This document shows positions 35,255-45,071 of a stretch of 64,000 nucleotides of DNA, one piece after another (within the stretch, counting starts at the first letter, position 1; each line of letters opens with the position of its first letter). The DNA is from Parapedobacter flavus. Lineage in GTDB: Bacteria > Bacteroidota > Bacteroidia > Sphingobacteriales > Sphingobacteriaceae. The DNA lies in contig NZ_JAYKZZ010000004.1 in NCBI RefSeq assembly GCF_035818675.1, forward strand, positions 338,590-402,589. The letters run 5' to 3'. A program made the translations under genes and the position numbers. The notes beneath the pieces were generated by a model. The model had not been told where the DNA came from and ran no database searches. It saw nothing but the letters and a program-made list of their open reading frames with translations.

Positions 35255-36381
35255 CGAAACGAGTTGGAAATATTTGGTTGCCGGTGATGGTTTTCACGAT
35301 GATACAAGCGTGCGAAAATAAAGGGACGGTAACACATTTCGATTGGCAACAGCTTCAACAGCTACCCGATGCCGTTGGCTTTGCCGGTGCGTATGCCGGC
35401 GTAAGCAACGGTCACCTTCTGGTGGCCGGCGGGGCCAATTTTCCCGAAGGAACGCGGCCATGGTCTGGTGGTGTGAAGCAATGGAGCGACCAAGTATTTG
35501 TGTTTAAAGCGGATGCCGGAGAGTGGGAGCGGGCCGGTAGCCTGCCACGCCCCATGGGGTATGGAGTGTCTGTCGTATGGCGAGACAGTCTCATCATCAT
35601 TGGTGGTTCGGATCGTGCGCGGCATTATGCCGATGTATTTGCCATAACGTATACGGAAGGTGAACTGAAGACGAGCGCATGGCCATCGTTGCCTGCGCCG
35701 CTTGCCAACACCTGCGGCGCATTGGTGGGCGACGTGATTTACGTGGCCGGAGGCCTTTCGTCGCCAATCGACACGACGGCGAGTAATGGGTTCTTCGCGC
35801 TGGATTTGAGCAAGCCGGCCGCTGAACGGCGATGGGAAACGCTGGAGTCCTGGCCGGGGGCACCGCGGATGCTCGCGGTAGCGGGAGCAATGGGCGACGG
35901 TTTTTACCTCCTCAGTGGGGTTTCCTTATCGGTAAACCCCGGAGATTCACTACCCACCCGTACCTACTTGGTGGATGCGTTCCGTTACGAGCCACAAGTT
36001 GGGTGGACTGAAATAGCGGATTTACCCCATGCTGTCGCCGCGGCACCCAGTCCGGCGTTCACCACACGAAATGACGAGGTGCTCGTTTTCGGTGGTGATG
36101 ATGGCCGGCTGGCGCCCCAAGCAGGTGCCTTGAAAGACCGCCATCCGGGATTCAGTACGGACATATTAGCGTATGATCTTGCAACAGATAGCTGGCGCGT
36201 GGATGGCAAATTACCAGTAGATAAGCTGGCAAACCCTGAAAACGACCCGAATGCGAGTACGTGGGCGCCGGTAACAACCACGGGTGTGGTATGGAACGAC
36301 CACTATATACTTCCGATGGGCGAGGTGCGCCCGGGTGTGCGTACCAACCGCGTTTTGGCCGTTAAATGCGAAGCGAAATGA
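35251..36381 (+). CDS. nanM: Kelch-propeller sialic acid mutarotase, lipoprotein form (NanM-like)
   Basis: 376 residues with a leader that ends in a lipobox-like MIQAC (Cys24), so anchored to a membrane rather than free. Kelch blades: HLLVAGGANFP, SLIIIGGSDRARHYADVF, VIYVAGGLSS, FYLLSGVSL, VLVFGGDDGRLAP, YILPMGEVRPGVRTN. It belongs to the same family as the product of 302-1381. It overlaps nanA by 4 bp upstream and the symporter by 4 bp downstream, so the three proteins are made together. Membrane anchoring beside its transporter would deliver the correct sialic acid anomer directly to the importer. Confidence 0.87.
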   Translation: MTKRVGNIWLPVMVFTMIQACENKGTVTHFDWQQLQQLPDAVGFAGAYAGVSNGHLLVAGGANFPEGTRPWSGGVKQWSDQVFVFKADAGEWERAGSLPRPMGYGVSVVWRDSLIIIGGSDRARHYADVFAITYTEGELKTSAWPSLPAPLANTCGALVGDVIYVAGGLSSPIDTTASNGFFALDLSKPAAERRWETLESWPGAPRMLAVAGAMGDGFYLLSGVSLSVNPGDSLPTRTYLVDAFRYEPQVGWTEIADLPHAVAAAPSPAFTTRNDEVLVFGGDDGRLAPQAGALKDRHPGFSTDILAYDLATDSWRVDGKLPVDKLANPENDPNASTWAPVTTTGVVWNDHYILPMGEVRPGVRTNRVLAVKCEAK

Positions 36382-38156
36382 CGGACACCTTAACAGATCT
36401 CGAAGCAAAAAATAGCCAAATGACAACAAGTTTAACGGAAACGGATACCGTCGTTACCGTCTTATCGAACCAATCTGTTTCTTATCGCTTCTATAGCGAC
36501 AAACCGAATCTTGTGTTTTATCAGCCGCCGGCGGGAGAGACAGACTCCTTATACGTTCCCGATCTTGGTGTGGTGTATACGGCAGAAGCGGCGGGAGCCC
36601 ACCATCTGTTGCTGAATAAGGGTTTAGCTAATGAAAGCTATTTCCATACCATTACCGAAACGCGGGTTCCAACGGACAAATTCGAACCATTTAAAAGCGG
36701 ATTCAGCTCCTTGGACATTATCATATTTGTTATCTATTTTGTCGTTCAAATGGGTATTGGCTTTTGGTTTTATAAGAAACAAAAGGACCGGGCGCAGTTT
36801 TTTAAAGGAAGCGGCAAGGTACCCATGTGGGCCATTGGGTTCAGTATTTTCGCCACCGCGCTTAGTGCCATAACCTTTATGGCCATTCCCGCGAAGGCCT
36901 ATGCCACCGACTGGTCTTTTTCTTTGATTAATATGGGGCCGATTCTGATTGCGCCGTTGATCGCGGTTTTATTTATCCCAAAATTCAGGAAATTGAATGT
37001 CATATCGGGCTATCAATATATCGAGAATCGGTTCAATGCGGTCGTTTCCGTTTTTTGCAGCGTGTCATTTATTCTCTTCCATATTGGACGGATTGGTATC
37101 GTCTTACTGCTTCCGTCGATCGCCCTAAACGTAGTCACCGGAATCGATATATTTCTGTGTATTAGCCTAATGGGGGTGCTGTCTTTATTGTATACCATGG
37201 CGGGGGGAATAGAGGCAGTGATTTGGACCGACGTGATACAGGTTATCGTATTGATGGGTGGTGCGATCTTGGTTGTTGTGTTGTTGGTTTTTACGATCCC
37301 GGGAGGCCTGGCGGGCATCATCCAAGAAGCGAATGCGCACCAAAAGCTATCCTTGGGGCAAATCAATTTTGATATCACCCAGCCCACGATATGGACGCTG
37401 GTATTGGGTGCTGTTTTCACCAACCTCATTACGTACGGGTCGGATCAGACGATGATCCAACGGTATGTGACCGCTAGCTCGGAGAAAGAGGCGAAGAGAA
37501 GCATGTGGCTAAATGCCTGGATGGTCGTTCCGGCAACGATTCTGTTCTTTTCTATTGGAACGGGCTTATATGTTTTTTATAAAACATATCCGTTTAAGTT
37601 AAACCCGGGTCTGCAAGACGGCGACTCCATATTCCCCTGGTACATTGTTACCTCTTTGCCGTCGGGAGTGAGTGGATTGTTGATAGCCGGTATTTTTGCT
37701 GCGGCTATGTCTACGTTGAGTAGCAGCATGGCATCTTCGGCGACTTCATACTGTATTGACATACATCCGCGCGTTTTTCGGAACAGCAAAAGGAATGAAC
37801 TTGTGTTGGCCCGTATGGTGACTTTTACGTTAGGGGCAATTGGGATTCTATTTGCGTATTATATGGCTACATTGTCTGTGAACTCGATATGGGACGAATT
37901 CAATAAGGTGCTCGGGATCATCCTGGGCAGCATGGGAGGAGTGTTCTTGCTTGGCTTACTGGTTCGGAGGGCCAATTCTTTTGGCGCAGTAGTAGGCATC
38001 GCTTGCAGTATCCTCGCGCAGCTGTACGTGTCTTTGTTCACTTCTATGCATTTTATGCTGTATAGTGCTACGGGTGTCATCTCCTGTTTCTTTGTGGGTT
38101 GGATAGCCAGCGTCGTTTATCAAGAAATTAAACACGCGAAACCGGGATTTAAATAA
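36378..38156 (+). CDS. Sodium:solute symporter with a ~110-residue N-terminal extension, probable sialic acid transporter
   Basis: About 592 residues from the ATG at 36378, which overlaps the mutarotase stop as ATGA (an ATG at 36366 adds 4 residues). The SSS transporter core starts at about residue 115 (LDIIIFVIYFVVQMGIGFWFYKK) and shows KGSGKVPMWAIGFSIFATALSAITFM, LYTMAGGIEAVIWTDVIQVIVLMGG and FAAAMSTLSSSMASSATSYC. Ordinary SSS proteins start near the first helix; here a hydrophilic strand-rich segment (VSYRFYSDKPNLVFYQPP, HLLLNKGLANESYFHT) precedes it. SSS members are known sialic acid importers (SiaT type), and the nanA-nanM neighbours support that substrate. Confidence 0.88.
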   Translation: MTDTLTDLEAKNSQMTTSLTETDTVVTVLSNQSVSYRFYSDKPNLVFYQPPAGETDSLYVPDLGVVYTAEAAGAHHLLLNKGLANESYFHTITETRVPTDKFEPFKSGFSSLDIIIFVIYFVVQMGIGFWFYKKQKDRAQFFKGSGKVPMWAIGFSIFATALSAITFMAIPAKAYATDWSFSLINMGPILIAPLIAVLFIPKFRKLNVISGYQYIENRFNAVVSVFCSVSFILFHIGRIGIVLLLPSIALNVVTGIDIFLCISLMGVLSLLYTMAGGIEAVIWTDVIQVIVLMGGAILVVVLLVFTIPGGLAGIIQEANAHQKLSLGQINFDITQPTIWTLVLGAVFTNLITYGSDQTMIQRYVTASSEKEAKRSMWLNAWMVVPATILFFSIGTGLYVFYKTYPFKLNPGLQDGDSIFPWYIVTSLPSGVSGLLIAGIFAAAMSTLSSSMASSATSYCIDIHPRVFRNSKRNELVLARMVTFTLGAIGILFAYYMATLSVNSIWDEFNKVLGIILGSMGGVFLLGLLVRRANSFGAVVGIACSILAQLYVSLFTSMHFMLYSATGVISCFFVGWIASVVYQEIKHAKPGFK

Positions 38157-38203
38157 TATCGGGCGCTAACGGATGCATATCCGTCTTTAGAAAATAATTG
38201 ATT

Positions 38204-39592
38204 ATGTACAGGTTCTTCATATTGTCGTTTTGTTTACTGCAATGCTTGATTGCAGGCGGAAAAGAATCAGACAGACCAAACGTTCTATTTATCTTGGTGG
38301 ATGATCTGGGGTGGGCCGACCTCGCCTGTTATGGAAATCCAGTACACGAGACACCTCATATTGATCGACTCGCTGCAAGCGGGATGACCTTTACGAATGC
38401 TTATGCTTCGGCCCCTATTTGTTCCGCGTCACGAGCATCACTTCTCACAGGCAAGTCACCTGCGAGACTGGGTTTTGAATTCGTGTCCAAGCCGGATGGC
38501 AGCAACACGCCCAAGGGCACGTTGCTATCGCAGCCCTCATACCCAAGGGACCTGCCGCTGAGTGAGAAGACGATAGCCGAACAGCTTAACCTGGCTTATT
38601 CAACCGGCTATTTTGGGAAATGGCATTTGACACAGGAAAACGATGCATATTTGGGTTGGGGCACTACATTAGGTCCTTTGCAGCAAGGCTTCCATACCGG
38701 TTCGGAACATCGCGGTAGTCATTCGTACGGTTACTCGCCTACGGAAAAAGGTACGTTCGCTGATTCGAAAGCTGGCACATTTCCGGCCGACTCATTGACA
38801 GAATTAGCAGTTCGCTTTCTCGAGGAGCATCGAACCGAGCCGTTTATGCTTTTTTATTCGATGTATTATGTGCATACACCGGTAAAAACACGAAACAAAT
38901 GGCTGTACGATAAGTATCGGGAAAAATTGGGGCCAGATGCTGACGAAGCGCTCATAAACTATGCTGCTTTCATCGAGACAATGGATCACTATATCGGCCA
39001 GCTGCTTCGAACGCTGGAGGAATTGGGTATAGACGAAAATACGATTATCATATTTACATCAGATAACGGCGGAGATCCAAGATTTTCAGAAAGCGACTTA
39101 TTGAGGTCGGGCAAGTGGACGCTCTATGAGGGTGGAATCCGCGTTCCGGCGATTGTACGTTGGAATGGCAGGGTCAAAAGCGGGTCTGTAAGCGATGTGC
39201 CAATCAACGGTTACGATTGGTATCCCACAATCGCTGAATTGACAGGCCATTCCGCCATAACCAATGATGGGATAGATGGTCAAAGTATTGTATCGGTACT
39301 GCGGGGCGGACAATGGGCTGCTGGTGGCAATAGCCGACCACTCTACTGGCATTTCCCATTTTATCACCAACCCGTTGTCGATTCCAAACCGCAGTCGGCC
39401 ATTAGGGTTGGGAAATACAAAATGATTTATTTCTATGAAGAGGATCGTACGGAGCTGTATAACCTCGATTCAGATCGAGCGGAAACGCACGATATTGCCC
39501 GGTCATTGCCAGAACAGGCTGCAAAGATGAAAGATGAGCTTTTCAGTATATTGGATTCGGTAGGTGCACGCGTGCCTAGCAGAACGTACTAA
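38204..39592 (+). CDS. Type I sulfatase, secreted
   Basis: About 462 residues from the ATG at 38204, with a signal peptide (1-18). The sulfatase signature is CSASRASLLTG with the formylglycine cysteine near residue 73; the third position is Ala instead of Pro, an accepted variant. VLFILVDDLGWADLACYG binds the metal ion, GYFGKWHL is the second sulfatase motif, and IIIFTSDNGGDPRF with YEGGIRVPAIVRW supplies further active-site residues. It resembles arylsulfatase-type S1 enzymes and differs from the iduronate-type enzyme at 32718, so it likely cuts another sulfate position. It is 47 bp after the symporter. Confidence 0.9.
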   Translation: MYRFFILSFCLLQCLIAGGKESDRPNVLFILVDDLGWADLACYGNPVHETPHIDRLAASGMTFTNAYASAPICSASRASLLTGKSPARLGFEFVSKPDGSNTPKGTLLSQPSYPRDLPLSEKTIAEQLNLAYSTGYFGKWHLTQENDAYLGWGTTLGPLQQGFHTGSEHRGSHSYGYSPTEKGTFADSKAGTFPADSLTELAVRFLEEHRTEPFMLFYSMYYVHTPVKTRNKWLYDKYREKLGPDADEALINYAAFIETMDHYIGQLLRTLEELGIDENTIIIFTSDNGGDPRFSESDLLRSGKWTLYEGGIRVPAIVRWNGRVKSGSVSDVPINGYDWYPTIAELTGHSAITNDGIDGQSIVSVLRGGQWAAGGNSRPLYWHFPFYHQPVVDSKPQSAIRVGKYKMIYFYEEDRTELYNLDSDRAETHDIARSLPEQAAKMKDELFSILDSVGARVPSRTY

Positions 39593-39660
39593 CGAACAAA
39601 AAGCATGGTACTTATTTGATGCAAAAGTTTTCTATTAGGCTAAATATACCAAGGTAAATT

Positions 39661-40227
39661 ATGAAACTTATTTTCGTTTTCTTGTGTGTGATATGCATGA
39701 CATGTTGTATCTCCCAACCGGGGCAAGCCCAAAGCCGCGATTTTTTCGAAGACGTGTCTTATATCCGGTTAAGCCTCAATTTTAAAGATTATATTTTGGT
39801 AGACAACGATTCCTTTAGAACCAAAGACAGGTATGCCGAAAGCAAGCAGACTTTTTTGAAGACCGACTCATCGGAATTTATTGTGGTGAGGTTGACTAGA
39901 CGGTTTCCAAAGCAAACCGATAGCATCAACACATCAAACAAAAGTCAAGATAGACGGGGGGATGGTGGTACAAACAACGGAGACGCCCATGGAAAAATGA
40001 ATGAAAAGACATTGGAGAAGTTGGGTGCTTCATTCGGTTTTTTTGCTTCAAATATTGATTTCCGCCCTTCGGTTGGACAATATGCGGTTAAGTCGGGAGC
40101 CTTTATGGGACATCCTTTAGGGGTTGTGAGCTTAGAAGTCTATAAAACACGTGAATTGCATAAAGCAAAAGTCAAAGATAAAAAATTCCTGATTTTCGTC
40201 AGTGACTTTGTTAGTTTTAACAACTGA
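39661..40227 (+). CDS. Uncharacterised secreted protein (188 residues)
   Basis: Signal peptide at residues 1-23 (PGQAQ), then a protein I do not recognise. It has a strand-like first half (YIRLSLNFKDYILVDND, EFIVVRLTRRF), a low-complexity polar linker near 95-115 (NTSNKSQDRRGDGGTNNGD) and a basic C-terminus. No lipobox and no membrane segment after the leader. Its base composition is more A+T-rich than the genes to its left, as is that of the sulfatase that follows 59 bp later, so the two may have arrived together. Role unknown. Confidence 0.6.
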   Translation: MKLIFVFLCVICMTCCISQPGQAQSRDFFEDVSYIRLSLNFKDYILVDNDSFRTKDRYAESKQTFLKTDSSEFIVVRLTRRFPKQTDSINTSNKSQDRRGDGGTNNGDAHGKMNEKTLEKLGASFGFFASNIDFRPSVGQYAVKSGAFMGHPLGVVSLEVYKTRELHKAKVKDKKFLIFVSDFVSFNN

Positions 40228-40286
40228 AGGGCAAGTCGCGCAAAAAATTAACGCATCAGTATCTAATTAACGAATATAAAGCGAAT

Positions 40287-41888
40287 ATGAAAATGAAAAT
40301 ATTCAAGAAGTTAACAAAGATAACGTTACGCCGATTGGGTATTTGTGATCCGACGATTTGTAACATATACGGAATTAGATTTTTAATGGTCGTTAGTATG
40401 GCAGTTTTCTTTCCTCCGGGGGAAATCATCGCTCAGGAAAAGAAAAAGTGGAATGCCCCTTTCATAAAAGTAAAAGGAAATGCACCTAATATTCTGTGGA
40501 TTTGCACCGATCAGCAAAAATGGAACACGATAGGTGCTTTGGGGAATGATTATGTAAAAACACCAAATATCGACCGTTTGGTCAAAGAAGGTGTTAGTTT
40601 TACGCATGCGTTTTGCCAGGCTCCTGTTTGTACGCCAAGTCGTGCTAGTTTTCTGACAGGTATGTATCCTTCGACGGTCCATACCACAAAGAACGGAGCA
40701 GAAGAATGGCCTGAAGCGGCAACCCTAATTACTAAAATATTGAAAGACGCGGGGTACGAATGTGGTCTTTCAGGGAAGTTCCATCTGTCATCCGCGATGG
40801 CAAATCGTCCAGAGCGTAGACCTAAAGATGACGGATATCAAGTGTTTCACTACAGTCATAGTCCCTATCAGGGGGGCTCAACAAATGACTATATCAACTA
40901 TTGGAGAGAAAAGGGAGTAGACATACTTAAGTTCAAACAGGAGCTGGGTTATGTACCTACCGAGTACCATCAGACGACTTGGTGCACAGATAGGGCGATA
41001 GACTTTGTTAAAGAGAAACGTGAATGGCCGTGGTTATTTAGCTTGAATATTTATGACCCCCATGGACCATTAGATCCTCCGAAGGAATATCTGGATCGGT
41101 ATGATATTGATGCATTACCGGGGCCAATATTTTCCGAAACCGATATTGAAGAGAAAAGTGTATTTAATAATGTCAGTTTCCAGTCTAAGCCGAAGAAATA
41201 TTCTGACAAGGAAAACAAACTTCGTTTGGCTAAGTACTGGGCACAAATTGATTTAATTGATGAGAATATAGGACGTTTGTTAGCCGTACTCGAGGAAACG
41301 GGGCAGTTGGACAATACGCTGATCATCTTTTCATCGGATCATGGCGATATGACAGGAGATCATGGACTCATAAACAAGGGGTGCCGGTTTTATGAGAGCC
41401 TCGTCAGGGTGCCACTAATTTTTTGGTATCCTGCCGTGTTCGAAAAGAACCTGCAAAGTGATGCATTGGTTGAGTTGATAGACATCGTACCATCTATATT
41501 GGATATAACCGGATTGCCTGTTCATCGCCGGATTCAAGGGAAAAGCCTCAAGCCGATTTTAACGGGTGCTAAACCCGCAGGTCTTCATAAAAGCTTCGTA
41601 CGAAGTGAACTTTATAGCGACGGAAATACCGCGCGAAGTGACTTTTTTCATAAACCGCCAACGACGATAACGTATGGCACGATGTATCGGACGGATAAAT
41701 ATAAGTTGGTTACTTATCACGGTCATGAAAAAGGAGAACTATTTGACATGCTAAATGATCCCAACGAGTTTAGAAATTTGTGGGATGTTCCAGCGTTTCA
41801 ATCTGTCAAAACGGATTTATTAAGGAAAAGTTTTGATGCCTCGGTATATTCGATTGATACTGGTCCTGATAAAACAGGAAGATATTAG
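40287..41888 (+). CDS. Type I sulfatase, secreted (third of the locus)
   Basis: 533 residues. The leader is unusually long: a basic stretch of about 30 residues precedes the hydrophobic part, and an internal ATG at 40386 would give a plain signal peptide ending EIIAQ, so the true start is uncertain. The sulfatase signature CTPSRASFLTG has its formylglycine cysteine near residue 115. ILWICTDQQKWNTIGALG and LIIFSSDHGDMTGDHGLINKG are metal and sulfate site motifs, typical of S1 subfamilies with the DQQ motif. The gene is A+T-rich relative to the upstream locus. It is the last + strand gene before the convergent nuo operon. Confidence 0.9.
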   Translation: MKMKIFKKLTKITLRRLGICDPTICNIYGIRFLMVVSMAVFFPPGEIIAQEKKKWNAPFIKVKGNAPNILWICTDQQKWNTIGALGNDYVKTPNIDRLVKEGVSFTHAFCQAPVCTPSRASFLTGMYPSTVHTTKNGAEEWPEAATLITKILKDAGYECGLSGKFHLSSAMANRPERRPKDDGYQVFHYSHSPYQGGSTNDYINYWREKGVDILKFKQELGYVPTEYHQTTWCTDRAIDFVKEKREWPWLFSLNIYDPHGPLDPPKEYLDRYDIDALPGPIFSETDIEEKSVFNNVSFQSKPKKYSDKENKLRLAKYWAQIDLIDENIGRLLAVLEETGQLDNTLIIFSSDHGDMTGDHGLINKGCRFYESLVRVPLIFWYPAVFEKNLQSDALVELIDIVPSILDITGLPVHRRIQGKSLKPILTGAKPAGLHKSFVRSELYSDGNTARSDFFHKPPTTITYGTMYRTDKYKLVTYHGHEKGELFDMLNDPNEFRNLWDVPAFQSVKTDLLRKSFDASVYSIDTGPDKTGRY

Positions 41889-41977
41889 AATGGGATAGTG
41901 CTTCCTAAGGAGCGTAGATAGCATGTATTTGTGACCTCCGTGTCTTCTTATGCGCGAAGATCACTAGTATGAACAGG

Positions 41978-43468
41978 TTACCCCACCAACCAGTCCGGAA
42001 ACACCCCCACTACCCATACAGCGACCGTAAGTAACACCGCCAACCACAGGATGGAATACCGCAACGGTTTCATCTCGGGTTGGCTTTCTGCTGTTTTCAG
42101 GAATGCGTGCAACGGAATCTTGAAATAGAAGAATAAAGAAATGACGGTGGTAAGCGCGCCCACGATCAACAGCACGACCATGCCGATATCGCCGGAAATT
42201 TGCCATTCGTGGAATACGGCGGTAAATACCAGTAACTTCGCCACGAAGCCCGAGGTAGGGGGGATTCCGGTGAGCGATATCATGATGAGCGTAAAGCACA
42301 CCAGCGCCAAGGGCATGGCCTTGCCCAGACCGCGGTATTGCGTCACATCCACAGCGCCGGTGCGCGACTCGATGTAGCCCGTCAGCATGAACACCCCCAT
42401 GTTCATCAGCGAATAAACAGCCAGGTAATAGAATAAAACGGTATAGTCTTGTGCGGAGTAGGCCAATACGGCCATCATCAGGAAGCCTGTATGGCCAATG
42501 GACGAATAAGCCATCATGCGCTTCACGTCGGTCTGCCGCAGCGCCGCCAGGTTACCCCACAGCATCGTCACCGCCGCGGCAGCCACCAGCATCAGCCGAA
42601 GGTGCTGATAGGCGAAACTACTCGGCGGCCATGCGTACAGGATGTTGGCCAGCAGGGCAATGCCTGCAATTTTGGGTGCGGTGGAAAGGAAGGCTGTAAC
42701 CGGTGTGGGTGCCCCTTGGTACACGTCGGGTGTCCAGAAATGGAAAGGCACGAAGGTCAGCTTGAATCCAATGCCTGTGAAGACAAATAAGAGGGCTAGG
42801 GTGACCAACAACGGCGAGGTATCGTTCAGCCCCTGGATATGCTGGGCGAATGTGTAATCAAGGTTGCCGGTGAAACCGTAAAGTAGTGACATGCCGTAAA
42901 GCATCACGGCGGAGCATACAGCACCGAACAATACGTATTTCATCGCTGCTTCGGTTTGGCGCGAGTCTTTGGCCAAGTAGCCCACCATAAGGTAGGAGCC
43001 GATGGATACCATTTCGATAGCGATGAATACCATGAGCCAGTTGGAGGCGAGTGCCATCAGGTTGAGCCCGATCTGCACCGCCAATAAGATGCTGTAGAGG
43101 TCGGCCGTCTTTTTACGGTGCGCACCGAAGTCGGGACTGGCATGCACGAAGAAGGCAAACAGCAGGCAGACGACGGCAATCAGCATGCGCATGTATTGCC
43201 CGAACGCATCGGTGGAGACCATGCCGAATAGCACTCCATCGGCATCGGGATTGCTCAATTGAAAGCTGCTACACAGGGCGGAAATCAGGATGCCGATGAC
43301 CGTTATGGTAAACGTGCTGTGGCGCCACAGCCGGTCGACAAACAACCCGGTAAGGATGCTTGCGACGAACGCCGCAATCAGCACCAACTCGGGCGCCAAT
43401 GCGGGTAAGCCACGGAGAATGTGGTCTAGCTTTTCAGTGATGTCGGGTAGTAATTCGGCCATCATCAA
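41978..43468 (-). CDS. nuoN: NADH-quinone oxidoreductase subunit N
   Basis: 496 residues, about 14 membrane helices. It is one of the three Mrp-antiporter-like proton-pumping subunits of complex I. Landmarks: AIEMVSIGSYLMVGYLAKDSRQTEAAMKYVLFGAVCSAVMLYGMSLLYG (conserved Glu and Lys), VPFHFWTPDVYQGAPTPVTAFLSTAPKIAG, and KRMMAYSSIGHTGFLMM. It is the last gene of the operon, 1 bp after nuoM. It converges on the sulfatase gene across an 89-bp gap in which I see no strong terminator. Confidence 0.96.
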   Translation of the reverse strand: MMMAELLPDITEKLDHILRGLPALAPELVLIAAFVASILTGLFVDRLWRHSTFTITVIGILISALCSSFQLSNPDADGVLFGMVSTDAFGQYMRMLIAVVCLLFAFFVHASPDFGAHRKKTADLYSILLAVQIGLNLMALASNWLMVFIAIEMVSIGSYLMVGYLAKDSRQTEAAMKYVLFGAVCSAVMLYGMSLLYGFTGNLDYTFAQHIQGLNDTSPLLVTLALLFVFTGIGFKLTFVPFHFWTPDVYQGAPTPVTAFLSTAPKIAGIALLANILYAWPPSSFAYQHLRLMLVAAAAVTMLWGNLAALRQTDVKRMMAYSSIGHTGFLMMAVLAYSAQDYTVLFYYLAVYSLMNMGVFMLTGYIESRTGAVDVTQYRGLGKAMPLALVCFTLIMISLTGIPPTSGFVAKLLVFTAVFHEWQISGDIGMVVLLIVGALTTVISLFFYFKIPLHAFLKTAESQPEMKPLRYSILWLAVLLTVAVWVVGVFPDWLVG

Positions 43469-43469
43469 A

Positions 43470-45071
43470 TCAACCTGTTACCAATTCAACCAGCGCCAAT
43501 ACCGACGCATTGATTTTATCCAAAGCCAACGCCGGGTATATACCCAGTACCAGCGCTAGTACCAGCATGGGTACCATAATGACCGTCTCGCGCGGCGATG
43601 CGTCGGTCAGCGCTTCGGACCACGTCGCACCGCCCTTAAGGCGGGCTTCCCCGAAAAACATCCGTTGCAGTGTCCAGAGGAAGTATGCTGCACTGAGCAG
43701 GATACCGATGGAGCCGGCGATGGCCATCCACCGTGGCAGCAGTCCATGCACGCTTTCGGCATTGAACGCCCCGATGATCACGAATACTTCGCCGATGAAT
43801 GCCGAAAACCCGGGTAAGCCCAGGGAGGCAAAAAACGCAATGGCCACAAATACCGTATACCGCGGCATCAGCGTTGCCAGTCCGCGGAAATGGTAGATCC
43901 CGCGGTCGTACACGCGGTCGTACAGCATGCCCACCAGGAAAAACAGGGCGGCCGACAGGAACCCGTGGCTAATCATCTGGAACATCGCCCCGGCGGTACC
44001 CTCGGTGGTGAGGGAGGCCACGCCCAGCAGCACAAAGCCCATGTGCGATACCGATGAGTAAGCAATCATGCGTTTCAGGTCGCGCTGTGCCAAAGCAACG
44101 AGCGCCCCGTAAATAATGGATACCACCCCGATCAATCCAAGCCACCAGGCCGACTGTACGGCCGCATCGGGGAAGATGCTGAAGCAGATGCGGAGGATAC
44201 CGTATCCACCTACCTTCAGCAGGATTCCCGCCAGAATGATGGATATCGGCGTTGGCGCCTCCACGTGCGCATCGGGCAGCCAGGTATGCAGGGGTACGAT
44301 GGGCACCTTGATGGCGAACGCGATGAACAGTACAATGAAGCCGAGCAGGCGCGCCGGTATGCCGAAGAGTTCCTGGTTGGCCAGTGCCGAGAAGAACGAT
44401 CCGGGTACGTAGTTAGCCGGATCCATCATGTGCAGCATGTTGAACGTATGGGCGCCCGTTTCCGGATTGGTTACCGAAAAATAGAGCCCTACGATAACGA
44501 GCAGCATGAAAACCGAGCCAAACAGCGTGTATAGGAAGAACTTGATGGCCGCATATTCGCGCCGGGCACCGCCCCATATCCCGATGAGGAAATACAGCGG
44601 CAGCAGCATCAATTCATAAAAGATGTAAAACAGGAAGAAATCAAGCGCGGAGAATACGCCCATCACCGCCATATCGAGGATCATTAGCAGGACGAAATAG
44701 CCCTTTGCGCTTTTCTGCACATTCCACGAAGCGCCGATGGCAATGACCATCACCAGTGCGGAAAGGAAGAGCAACGGCATGGAGAGCCCATCCACGCCGA
44801 TGAAATAGTCGATTTCCAATTTGCCCAAGCCGCCCATATCGAGCCGTATCCAGGGGATATGGTCGACAAACTGGTAAAGCCGCTCTTGCGTGATGCCGGC
44901 ACCTTTCGGGTTAAACAGGTAATACATCCCGCCGCTCAATACCAGTTGAAGCACACCGGTGATGAGCGCAATGTACTTATAGGCGGTCCGTTTACCGGCG
45001 GGAACAACGAACATCACCGCCGCGGCAACGAGCGGGAGGAAAATGAGTATGGTTAATAGATGTGGGTTCAT
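43470..45071 (-). CDS. nuoM: NADH-quinone oxidoreductase subunit M
   Basis: 533 residues with about 14 membrane helices, a proton-pumping subunit of complex I. Landmarks: FFLFYIFYELMLLPLYFLIGIWGGARREYAAIKFFLYTLFGSVFMLL (conserved Glu in helix 5), IKVPIVPLHTWLPDAHVEAPTPISIILAGILLKVGGYG, and LKRMIAYSSVSHMGFVLLG. Starts with an ATGA-type 4-bp overlap with nuoL and lies 1 bp from nuoN. Normal length. Confidence 0.97.
   Translation of the reverse strand: MNPHLLTILIFLPLVAAAVMFVVPAGKRTAYKYIALITGVLQLVLSGGMYYLFNPKGAGITQERLYQFVDHIPWIRLDMGGLGKLEIDYFIGVDGLSMPLLFLSALVMVIAIGASWNVQKSAKGYFVLLMILDMAVMGVFSALDFFLFYIFYELMLLPLYFLIGIWGGARREYAAIKFFLYTLFGSVFMLLVIVGLYFSVTNPETGAHTFNMLHMMDPANYVPGSFFSALANQELFGIPARLLGFIVLFIAFAIKVPIVPLHTWLPDAHVEAPTPISIILAGILLKVGGYGILRICFSIFPDAAVQSAWWLGLIGVVSIIYGALVALAQRDLKRMIAYSSVSHMGFVLLGVASLTTEGTAGAMFQMISHGFLSAALFFLVGMLYDRVYDRGIYHFRGLATLMPRYTVFVAIAFFASLGLPGFSAFIGEVFVIIGAFNAESVHGLLPRWMAIAGSIGILLSAAYFLWTLQRMFFGEARLKGGATWSEALTDASPRETVIMVPMLVLALVLGIYPALALDKINASVLALVELVTG

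Noticed and set aside
41889..41977. Bidirectional terminator between the last sulfatase and nuoN
   Set aside because: No stable hairpin with flanking A/T runs could be found by eye.
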